Assembly (NCBI GenBank): GCA_038523655.1
Contig: JBCBJG010000077.1
Coordinates: 1-12,154, forward strand
DNA length: 12,154 nt
Source of the DNA: CALHAX01 sp038523655
Lineage (GTDB): Bacteria > Pseudomonadota > Alphaproteobacteria > Rhizobiales > CALHAX01
Direction: 5' to 3'
The translations under genes and the position numbers were made by a program. Positions within the stretch are counted from its first letter, which is position 1. The number at the start of each line of letters is the position of its first letter. Shown piece after piece: positions 1-6,206 of this stretch. The notes beneath the pieces were generated by a model. The model did no database searches. It was not told where the DNA came from and was given only the letters and a program-made list of their open reading frames with translations.

Positions 1-1176
1 GATGGTCACGAACCAGCCGAGCAGCGGAACGGCTGCGATTTTCTCCGCAAGCCAAAGTGGCCACGGACGGTCTGCGGAGGGAATGGCGAGTGCGTCGGCT
101 GCGGCGCTCTGCTGTCGAAACTCGGATTTTAATGCGCGCTCGCCGATCAGGAGCAGGCCTTGCAGAAGGCCCCAGATGATGAACGTCCATGCTGCGCCGT
201 GCCAGAAGCCGGCGACGGTCATGACGATCAGAACGTTCCGGTTCATCACCGCGGCGTTCGCGCGTGATCCGCGCAGTGGCTTGTAGAGATAATCGCGCAG
301 CCAACTGGTCAGCGAGATGTGCCAGCGCTGCCAAAGCGCCTGCAGCGACGCGGCAGCCAGTGGCCGGTCGAAGTTCTTGGCGAAGCGATAGCCGAGCAAA
401 GCGGCAACGCCGATCGCGATATCGCTGTAACCGGAGAAGTCACAGTAAATCTGGACGATGAACGCGTGCGCCGCGAAGAAAAGGTCAATGCTCGAATAGG
501 CGTCGGGCACCGCGAAGACATCATCGACGATCTCCGTCGCCAGATAGCTCGCGACCACGACTTTCTTGAACAGCCCGACGACGATCAACAGCACCCCGAA
601 AGCGACGGTCTCGAGCGTCAGGCGCGGCCGAGCTGCAAGCTGGGGGAGGAACGATGCTGCGCGCACGATCGGCCCGGCGACGAGCTGGGGGAAGAAGGAG
701 ATATAAAGGAACAGGTCCACGGGGCTGCGGACAGGAGGAATATCCCCGCGCGAGACATCGAGGACATACGAGATGCCCTGGAAGGTGAAGAAGGATATGC
801 CGATGGGCAGGATAATCTCGAGCAGCATCGCGTCGCGCTCAAAGCCGACGACCGCCAGCATCTCGCCGAGTTGCTCGGTGAAAAACCCGAAGTATTTGAA
901 GAAGGCGAGGATCGCGAGGTTGGCTGCGACTGCGCCGATCACGATGCGACGGCGGCGCGTGGCCTCGGGCGATGCTGTGAGCATGAGGCCGACGCCGTAG
1001 TTTATCGCTGAACTTGCGAACAGCAAGGCAAGGAACCGCCAATCCCACCAGCCGTAGAACACATAGCTGACGCCGAGCAGAAAGACCTTGCGCAGCGTCA
1101 AGTGATCAACCAGTGCCCAGGCAATGCCGAACACCAGGAGGAAGAAAATTCCGAACTCGGCGGTCGGAAACAGCAT
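1..1176 (-). CDS. MBOAT family membrane-bound O-acyltransferase (AlgI/PatA-like), 3' end cut by window edge
   Basis: A polytopic membrane enzyme expected to move acyl (usually acetyl) groups from the cytoplasm to an envelope polysaccharide. The reading frame is open for 392 codons from the ATG at 1174-1176 to the left edge; family members are usually around 470 residues, so the C-terminus is missing. The N-terminus MLFPTAEFGIFF is typical of AlgI-like proteins. Other family hallmarks are YVFYGWWDW (about 40-48), FFTFQGISYVLDV (about 129-141), FFPQLVAGPI (about 162-171), QIYCDFSGYSD (about 242-252), WQRWHISLTSWLRDYLY (about 282-298) and GFWHGAAW (323-330). His326 is the invariant MBOAT histidine and His286 the second conserved one. 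The gene lies 192 bp downstream of an SGNH gene on the same strand, which supports an O-acylation module. A GAGGG about 14 bp upstream is a weak ribosome site. The family is firm; the acylated polymer is unknown. Confidence 0.93.
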   Translation of the reverse strand, partial: MLFPTAEFGIFFLLVFGIAWALVDHLTLRKVFLLGVSYVFYGWWDWRFLALLFASSAINYGVGLMLTASPEATRRRRIVIGAVAANLAILAFFKYFGFFTEQLGEMLAVVGFERDAMLLEIILPIGISFFTFQGISYVLDVSRGDIPPVRSPVDLFLYISFFPQLVAGPIVRAASFLPQLAARPRLTLETVAFGVLLIVVGLFKKVVVASYLATEIVDDVFAVPDAYSSIDLFFAAHAFIVQIYCDFSGYSDIAIGVAALLGYRFAKNFDRPLAAASLQALWQRWHISLTSWLRDYLYKPLRGSRANAAVMNRNVLIVMTVAGFWHGAAWTFIIWGLLQGLLLIGERALKSEFRQQSAAADALAIPSADRPWPLWLAEKIAAVPLLGWFVTI

Positions 1177-1206
1177 CGCGGAACCAGGCCCTCATGGGTC
1201 GGCGCC

Positions 1207-1234
1207 CCGCCGGGCAGCCCGGTTGCTGCGGCGG
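1207..1234 (-). other. Bulged GC-rich hairpin upstream of the MBOAT gene
   Basis: Arms ccgccg (1207-1212) and cggcgg (1229-1234) continue inward into cagc (1215-1218) and gctg (1225-1228), separated by a two-base bulge, with a 6-base loop. This gives a 10-bp stem in the transcript leaving the SGNH gene, ending about 30 bases before the MBOAT start. There is no T-run, so it is not a classical intrinsic terminator. It may adjust MBOAT expression relative to the SGNH gene or stabilise an mRNA end. In GC-rich DNA some such stems arise by chance. Confidence 0.35.
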
Positions 1235-1368
1235 CAACGACGTAAACGATGCCTTAAGAGGAGCAAACGGCATGCCAGCCACCTCGGCGAGGATGCGCTT
1301 TTTCTGTGTGCAGATGGCCGTCGGAAAGCTCAGTGAGCGCGGCGCCGTCGACCTCAGCGCAGCGGCGG

Positions 1369-2268
1369 CTAATGCGTTGCGGCGGCCGATTGGTTGCGCC
1401 GCTTCTTGCGAGGGGCGTCAGCGGCCGGCGACCGGGTGCGCTGCTGGCGTTTGAGGCGCTCGGCGACAAACCGTCCCATCAGTCGGGAGCCGTGCCGGGA
1501 CATATGGATTCCGTCGCGGTCCCGCAAGCGGACACGGCGGCCATTCACCCCTCGCCCGTAAGCATCATAGCCCCCGTTGCGCGCGACAAAGAGCGGCTTG
1601 ATGGGAATATAATCCATGCCGCGGCGCTTGGCGGCACGGCGGACCCAACTGTTGAACTGCCGGTAGTCACGCGTCATGCGCCGCGAGCGCACGTTCGGCA
1701 GGCCAATCCACGTCACCTGCGCACCGCTTGCATCGAGCTGGTTGGTAAACCGCTCTAGCCGGCGGACATATTCCCTCCCCCAGGGTTTGGTGAAGCGATG
1801 GTAGCGGCGCCCACGGACCCGCATGTCCTGGCGGTCGTTGCCACCAATCAGGATAACAATCCTGTCGGGACGATCGCGACGGATGATCCGGCGCAACGCG
1901 CGCGGCCAGTCATAGACATCGCGGCGCGCGAGACCGGTTCCGGCCTTCGTCCGTTTGATCACACGGACGGAGCGATCCTTGCGGAACGCCCATTTCAATC
2001 CGTCGGCGAGGTTGGCACCAACCGAATCGCCGATCACGACGATCCGTTCGCGGGACGCTGTGGTCTCGTAACTGGCGACAGTGGCGATGCGCGTGTCGTC
2101 GGCGCGGGCGGTCGTGACGGCAAGCGCCATGAAGAAGGCAACCGCCGCAAGTGCGAGACCTGGCAGAAGCCGTGCGCGGTCTGTCGGGTCATCGGACCTG
2201 ACGATCGCCTCCGGCGCGGCGCGATCGCGGGCCATGCGCGGTGCGGCGCGGCGAAGCGAAGGATGCAT
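1369..2268 (-). CDS. DUF459-type SGNH/GDSL hydrolase-fold protein, secreted or membrane-anchored
   Basis: A 299-residue protein with a hydrophobic segment at about 35-52 followed by ARA-DD (54-58), read as a signal peptide or N-terminal anchor; the catalytic domain would be in the periplasm. SGNH blocks are visible: GDSVG with Ser82 (block I), GGND at 142-145 with Asn144 (block III) and DGIH at 252-255 with the catalytic Asp/His pair (block V). The spacing and the IVVIGDSVG start resemble the DUF459 family. Next to an MBOAT gene such proteins usually act as the periplasmic O-acetyltransferase or esterase partner, as PatB or AlgJ/AlgX do for PatA/AlgI; that role is inferred from context. The predicted mature protein is very rich in Arg and Lys, with a basic tail (271-292), which could suit an acidic polysaccharide. 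The ATG at 2268 is preceded by GAGGGG about 13 bp away; Met12 is an alternative start. Confidence 0.85.
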   Translation of the reverse strand: MHPSLRRAAPRMARDRAAPEAIVRSDDPTDRARLLPGLALAAVAFFMALAVTTARADDTRIATVASYETTASRERIVVIGDSVGANLADGLKWAFRKDRSVRVIKRTKAGTGLARRDVYDWPRALRRIIRRDRPDRIVILIGGNDRQDMRVRGRRYHRFTKPWGREYVRRLERFTNQLDASGAQVTWIGLPNVRSRRMTRDYRQFNSWVRRAAKRRGMDYIPIKPLFVARNGGYDAYGRGVNGRRVRLRDRDGIHMSRHGSRLMGRFVAERLKRQQRTRSPAADAPRKKRRNQSAAATH

Positions 2269-2587
2269 GGTGAATTAATTGCCCCTCGGCGGTCGTGCCC
2301 AAATGTGCTCGCCCTTGGCGGAAGCCTCCGATGGCCGGGGCGGCTACCAGCGCGCTGGACGCCCCGTGCCACCGGGCCGTGGATGCGCGCGGCCGGCAGA
2401 ACGGCGTCGCAGCACAGGCAAGCGATGTGTAACGGAGGGTATTCAGGTTGTGTGCCAGAACGGGCGCGCTGATCACGCGGAGGTAAGCAGCGTCATGTTT
2501 GCCCCGCAGCGGTCGCCAGATCATCGGCGCGCCAGGGGTCAAAAAGACCGTGACAATCAATCTGAGGTGAGCGCTGCCGCATCTCTC

Positions 2588-2610
2588 AACTGCGGCGCGC
2601 GCGCGCAGTT
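2588..2610. repeat. Inverted repeat around an alternating GC run
   Basis: Arms aactgcg (2588-2594) and cgcagtt (2604-2610) are perfectly complementary and flank a gcgcgcgcg core. It sits about 118 bp upstream of the hydroxylase start. It could be an operator or an RNA hairpin, and the alternating purine-pyrimidine core could favour unusual DNA structure. No T-run follows on either strand. The function is unknown. Confidence 0.4.
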
Positions 2611-2715
2611 CACACAGTCGCGGTGTCAATACCTGACGACACGGCGCGAAACTTGATACTCTCCACGCAGCGCGACGGTCGCATGCGATCGGTGCGATGT
2701 AGCCAATCACGGGTC

Positions 2716-2722
2716 AGGGGGG
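2716..2722 (+). promoter_or_regulatory. Ribosome binding site that decides the hydroxylase start
   Basis: AGGGGGG lies 5 bases before the GTG at 2728-2730. No comparable site precedes the upstream in-frame ATGs at 2623 and 2683, so the GTG is preferred as the start. Confidence 0.65.
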
Positions 2723-2727
2723 ATGCC

Positions 2728-3519
2728 GTGCTGCTATCTTTCGTCATCAGTGCGATCCTGCTCTCGGCATTGATCGCTGCACGGTACTTCCTGGTGGCAG
2801 GGTTTTTTCACTGGTTGGTCTGGTCGAATGGGGGGCGAAGCGACTGGGCACGTCGGCTCGCCCGACGCAAGCCGTCGCCGAAGATGATGCGGCATGAGCG
2901 AAACTGGTCGCTGGTCGCGTCCGGGATCTACGGCGTGGCGGGCGCGATCGTGTTCGTTGCCTGGGAGGCCGGCGGCACTGCGCTTTACACAAACCTGACG
3001 GCCGCGGACATCTGGTACATCCCGCTAAGCATCGGGCTCTGCCTTTTCATTCACGATACGTGGTTCTACTGGACGCATCGGGTGATGCATCATCCGCGAC
3101 TGTTCGCAGCGACGCATCGCACGCATCACATTTCCCACGATCCGAGCCCCTGGGCGGCGTTCTCGTTCAGCCCGTGGGAATCGCTCTCCGGCGCGATTCT
3201 ACTCCCGGCAGTCGCGTTTTTTCTCCCGCTGCATCTCGGCGCGGTATTTTTCGTCCTAGCGGTGATGACGCTCGCGAGTGTGCTGAACCATCTCGGATGG
3301 GAGATTTTTCCCGATAGCTGGATCGCGGGGCGCTTCGGCCGGATATTCATCACAGCGACCCACCACACCGTGCATCATCACGATTACGGTGCGAACTTCG
3401 GGCTGTATTTCCGGTTCTGGGATCGCGTGATGGGGACCGATGTGCTGGAGGCGCATTATCCGCACCTGCAGTCTGCGACGGGCGGAGATCCCCAACCCAC
3501 GGTCGCTCCCGGCGAGTAG
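2728..3519 (+). CDS. Fatty acid hydroxylase / sterol desaturase superfamily membrane protein
   Basis: A 263-residue integral membrane protein of the di-iron hydroxylase superfamily, which inserts oxygen into lipid-like substrates such as fatty acids, sterols or carotenoids. The histidine boxes are all present: HDTWFYWTHRVMHH (His109, 117, 121, 122), HRTHH (His130, 133, 134), a lone His188 in LNHLGWE, and HHTVHHHDYGANFG (His212, 213, 216, 217, 218). Hydrophobic helices occur at about 3-25, 62-80, 95-112, 153-170 and 171-186. Translation probably starts at GTG 2728, where the hydrophobic N-terminus begins; upstream residues in the frame are Arg/Ser-rich and unlike the family. The flanking genes lie on the opposite strand, so it is probably transcribed alone, and no neighbour reveals the substrate. 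The superfamily is firm; the reaction is unassigned. Confidence 0.9.
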   Translation: MLLSFVISAILLSALIAARYFLVAGFFHWLVWSNGGRSDWARRLARRKPSPKMMRHERNWSLVASGIYGVAGAIVFVAWEAGGTALYTNLTAADIWYIPLSIGLCLFIHDTWFYWTHRVMHHPRLFAATHRTHHISHDPSPWAAFSFSPWESLSGAILLPAVAFFLPLHLGAVFFVLAVMTLASVLNHLGWEIFPDSWIAGRFGRIFITATHHTVHHHDYGANFGLYFRFWDRVMGTDVLEAHYPHLQSATGGDPQPTVAPGE

Positions 3520-3567
3520 TGCAGCCCGGCTGAAGCAGCAGGCGAAAGGCTGAGAGCCATCCGAACA

Positions 3568-3597
3568 GTTGATCGGTGAGTTACGCCGATCCTCAAC
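3568..3597. terminator. Possible bidirectional terminator hairpin between convergent genes
   Basis: gatcgg (3571-3576) pairs with ccgatc (3586-3591) across a 9-base loop, and gtt (3568-3570) with aac (3595-3597) beyond a three-base bulge. It lies 49 bp after the hydroxylase stop and 36 bp after the DUF1489 stop, where a shared terminator would be expected. There is no T-run, so intrinsic termination would be weak. Confidence 0.3.
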
Positions 3598-3632
3598 ACT
3601 GTCGATCGGATGCCAACAGCGCGGACGACGGG

Positions 3633-4064
3633 CTAAAGCAAGCCGAGTTCGGCCAGCTCGTTTCGCATTTCCGTGGGGACATCGGCCGCGTCGACACCGA
3701 GCGATCCGAGGTCCGCTGGCGCGTCTTCCGGTTTCAGATATCGCCAGCCTTGAAATGCCCGTCGCGGCGTTGGGCGCACGGCGATCAGCTCCGGCTCGTA
3801 GACGATCGCACACCGATCCGTGCCGTCGGGTGTGCGCACTGCGCGCAGGTCGATGATCCGCTGGCGCGCCTGGATCACGCCTTTGATGACCCAGTAGATC
3901 GAGCCGCCGTCGAGAACTTCCTCGGCGCGGCGCGGAAACATCCGGGTCACGTGCGTCAGCGCAACCTCGTCTTGGCGGCGGCCACGCAACCGGCTGTTCT
4001 GCCAGGCAGCAAGCTGCTCCAGGCTTTCCGACCCGACGCTGAGTTTAAGAATGTGAACGGTCAT
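3633..4064 (-). CDS. DUF1489 family protein
   Basis: A 143-residue protein with no signal peptide or membrane segment, so probably cytoplasmic. The N-terminus MTVHILKLSVGSESLEQLAAWQ, the middle THVTRMFPRRAEEVLDGGSIYWVIKG (about 37-62), RQRIIDL (67-73) and PRRAFQGWRYL (about 99-109) match DUF1489 as I know it, a family found mainly in alphaproteobacteria with no established function. The length is normal for the family. It starts 31 bp after the stop of the acyl-CoA carboxylase subunit gene on the same strand, with a good GAGGGG site (4069-4074) 4 bases before its ATG. Co-transcription with the carboxylase is therefore likely, but a functional link is not shown. Do not read an enzyme activity into it. 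Confidence 0.85.
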   Translation of the reverse strand: MTVHILKLSVGSESLEQLAAWQNSRLRGRRQDEVALTHVTRMFPRRAEEVLDGGSIYWVIKGVIQARQRIIDLRAVRTPDGTDRCAIVYEPELIAVRPTPRRAFQGWRYLKPEDAPADLGSLGVDAADVPTEMRNELAELGLL

Positions 4065-4095
4065 ACTGCCCCTCTACTGTGCCGCTGCGCTCAGT

Positions 4096-6033
4096 TCAGA
4101 CCGGTGCCTGCTCCGGCTCGATCTCTACAAGGAGGTCACCGGCAGCGACCTGCGCATCGAGCGCGCACACAATGCGTTTGACGGCGCCTGAAACATCCGC
4201 GCGCACGACATGCTCCATCTTCATCGCTTCGATGACGGCAATGGTTTCACCGGCCTCGATGGGTGCATCCGCGGAGACGACGAGCTGCGCCACGCGCCCG
4301 GTGATAGGGGCCACGATGATGCCGGTCCCGCCGTCCGCCAAAGCGTCTTCTGCGTCTGCTCTGCCGGGGGATGTCCGCGCGACACGCCAGGCGCGGCGCG
4401 CATGCCATACCAACACGCTTCCATCGGCGCCGAGGTCGCTTTGGGTATCGCCGCGGAGCGTATCGGCCTGCCAATCGACCGCAAGCGTCGTCGGCTCTCC
4501 GTCCACGACAAGTTCGACGGCATCGGTTCGATGGCCGCCAAGCACGAAGCCATCTCGCCGGTTCCAGACGTCGAACGGGCTGTCCGGTTCGTCGGCCAGC
4601 AGCGCGTCGAGACCGGCCCGCGCGGCCTGATTGACGGCATCCGCCTCGTTCGCAGTCAGCCGGTCGATCACGCGCGCGATCAGGCCGGTGTCGTAGTCGG
4701 CCTTGGAGCCGTCCGGCGTCTCCACGTCGGGTTCACTAAGGAGCCGCGCGAGAAACGACGTGTTGGTCGGCAACCCGAAGACAACGACCTCGTCTAATGC
4801 GCGCGTGAGTGTGGAGAGCGCAAGGGACCGGTCACTGCCTTGCGTAATGATCTTGGCGAGCATCGCGTCGTAGAACGGCGACACAGCATCGCCGGTGCGA
4901 AAACCGGTATCGATCCGCACGTCACGTGCGGCTTCCGGCAGATCGAGACGATCGAGCGTACCGACGGCCGGCGCAAAGTCGTTTTCCGGGTCTTCCGCGT
5001 AAAGCCGCACCTCGATCGCGTGGCCGCGGTGGCTGATCTCCGCCTGCGCGGCCGGAAGCTTTTCGCCCGCCGCAATCCGTAGCTGCCACTCGACCAGATC
5101 AAAGCCGGTGATCGCCTCGGTGACCGGATGCTCGACCTGCAGGCGCGTGTTCATTTCGATGAAGTAGAACGGCGCGTCGGCCGCGAGGGTACCGCCCTCG
5201 ACGAGGAATTCCACGGTGCCGGCGCCGGTGTAGCCCACATGGCCCGCGAGACGGACTGCCGCTTCCGTCATCGCTGCGCGCAGTTCCGCTGACATGCCGG
5301 GGGCCGGCGCTTCCTCGACCACTTTTTGATGCCGGCGCTGAAGCGTGCAGTCGCGTTCAAACAGATGGACGACGTTGCCGTGCGTATCGCCGAAGACCTG
5401 CACCTCGATATGCCGCGGCCGCTCCACGAGGCGCTCAAGCATGAGCCGGTCATCGCCGAACGCCTGGCGTGCCTCGCGCGCGGCGCCGTCGAGCGCCTCG
5501 GGGAGAGCGTCGGCCTCACGGACAACCCGCATTCCCCGTCCTCCGCCGCCACTCACCGCTTTGACCACCAGCGGGAAGCCGATCGCTCTCGCCTCGCGGC
5601 TCAACGTGCCGTGGTCGGCCGCGGCGTCGAAGTAGCCCGGCACGATGGGGACGTTGGCCTCGCGGGCGACCTGTTTGGCCGCATCTTTAGCGCCGAGACG
5701 GCGCATCGCATCGGCGCTGGGGCCGACGAAGGTGAGCCCAGCATCGGCAACCCGCTCTGCGAACTCGGCACTTTCCGAGAGAAAGCCGTATCCCGGGTGG
5801 ATCGCGGTCGCACCGGTCTGCGCGGCGGCATGGAGGATCGCATCGATCGACAGATAGCTCTGCGTCGCCGGACCGGAGCCGATGTGAACGTGCTCGTCGG
5901 TCGCGCTCACATGGAGCGCCTGCGCATCGGCATCGGAGTAGACCGCAACCGTCGGGATACGCAGGCGACGGGCGGTGCGCGCGATCCGGCAGGCTATTTC
6001 CCCCCGGTTGGCGATCAGTAGTTTCTCGATCAT
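4096..6033 (-). CDS. mccA: Biotin-containing acyl-CoA carboxylase alpha subunit, probably 3-methylcrotonyl-CoA carboxylase
   Basis: A 645-residue protein that carboxylates its own biotin using ATP and bicarbonate, for transfer to an acyl-CoA by a separate carboxyltransferase subunit. Order of domains: biotin carboxylase N-lobe (MIEKLLIANRGEIACRIART, 1-20), ATP-grasp with the glycine loop SGGGGRGM (161-168), HIEVQVFGD (208-216), ERDCTLQRRHQKVVEEAPAP (226-245), EMNTRLQVEHPVTE (293-306), then a linker domain, and a C-terminal biotinyl domain with EAMKMEH (602-608; biotin on Lys605). The RRHQK form and the 645-residue length fit MCC alpha (leucine breakdown) better than propionyl-CoA carboxylase; geranyl-CoA carboxylase is an alternative. 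No carboxyltransferase beta subunit is in the window. The ATG at 6033 lacks a clear ribosome site, but no alternative start codon lies upstream before the in-frame stop. Confidence 0.88.
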   Translation of the reverse strand: MIEKLLIANRGEIACRIARTARRLRIPTVAVYSDADAQALHVSATDEHVHIGSGPATQSYLSIDAILHAAAQTGATAIHPGYGFLSESAEFAERVADAGLTFVGPSADAMRRLGAKDAAKQVAREANVPIVPGYFDAAADHGTLSREARAIGFPLVVKAVSGGGGRGMRVVREADALPEALDGAAREARQAFGDDRLMLERLVERPRHIEVQVFGDTHGNVVHLFERDCTLQRRHQKVVEEAPAPGMSAELRAAMTEAAVRLAGHVGYTGAGTVEFLVEGGTLAADAPFYFIEMNTRLQVEHPVTEAITGFDLVEWQLRIAAGEKLPAAQAEISHRGHAIEVRLYAEDPENDFAPAVGTLDRLDLPEAARDVRIDTGFRTGDAVSPFYDAMLAKIITQGSDRSLALSTLTRALDEVVVFGLPTNTSFLARLLSEPDVETPDGSKADYDTGLIARVIDRLTANEADAVNQAARAGLDALLADEPDSPFDVWNRRDGFVLGGHRTDAVELVVDGEPTTLAVDWQADTLRGDTQSDLGADGSVLVWHARRAWRVARTSPGRADAEDALADGGTGIIVAPITGRVAQLVVSADAPIEAGETIAVIEAMKMEHVVRADVSGAVKRIVCALDAQVAAGDLLVEIEPEQAPV

Positions 6034-6206
6034 CCGCGCTGTATCCCAATCGCGCCCCTCGGGGACCAGCCCGTCGCGCGGCCCGTCCGATTCCGTTCAG
6101 CGTTCGCCCGCGACTCACTGTCAACATGCGCTATACGATCCGCACGGCTAATTGGCGCGCCCGCCCCACCTTTTCCGAGGCAGCGCACCCAGCCAGCAGG
6201 AGCCCC
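6034..6206. promoter_or_regulatory. Divergent promoter region between mccA and the cyclase gene
   Basis: 173 bp separate the start of the carboxylase subunit gene (minus) from the start of the cyclase gene (plus), so promoters for both must lie here or overlap the gene starts. A tatacg at 6132-6137 is a possible -10 for the cyclase, but I cannot pair it with a good -35. No dyad looks strong enough to call an operator. Confidence 0.4.
6197..6202 (+). promoter_or_regulatory. Ribosome binding site that decides the cyclase start
   Basis: CAGGAG lies 4 bases before the ATG at 6207-6209. The frame opens earlier, at ATG 6126, but the extra 27 residues are unlike a membrane protein N-terminus and have no ribosome site. 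Confidence 0.7.

Larger units (their letters stand above)
2269..2727. other. 459-bp divergent stretch without a convincing gene
   Basis: This lies between the minus-strand SGNH gene and the plus-strand hydroxylase gene, so it should contain promoters for both, but I see no strong -35/-10 pair. Open frames crossing it (for example 2279-2656 plus and part of 2189-2710 minus) translate to Arg/Pro/Ala-rich sequence with no recognisable motif and are taken as chance frames of GC-rich DNA. The one clear structural element is the inverted repeat at 2588-2610, listed separately. Confidence 0.6.

Noticed and set aside
319..1011. 230-codon plus-strand open frame opposite the MBOAT gene
   Set aside because: Its translation is charged and without motifs, while the minus-strand frame gives a full MBOAT signature over the same bases.
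2279..2656. 125-codon plus-strand frame in the intergenic stretch
   Set aside because: Arg-rich composition, no ribosome site, no recognisable family, and it overlaps the likely upstream region of the hydroxylase.
5326..6021. 231-codon plus-strand open frame opposite mccA
   Set aside because: It is antisense to the highly conserved biotin carboxylase N-lobe; typical shadow frame in GC-rich DNA.
4096..6033. Carboxylase subunit as propionyl-CoA carboxylase alpha
   Set aside because: The RRHQK motif and the C-terminal part look more like 3-methylcrotonyl-CoA carboxylase; the choice remains open without the beta subunit.
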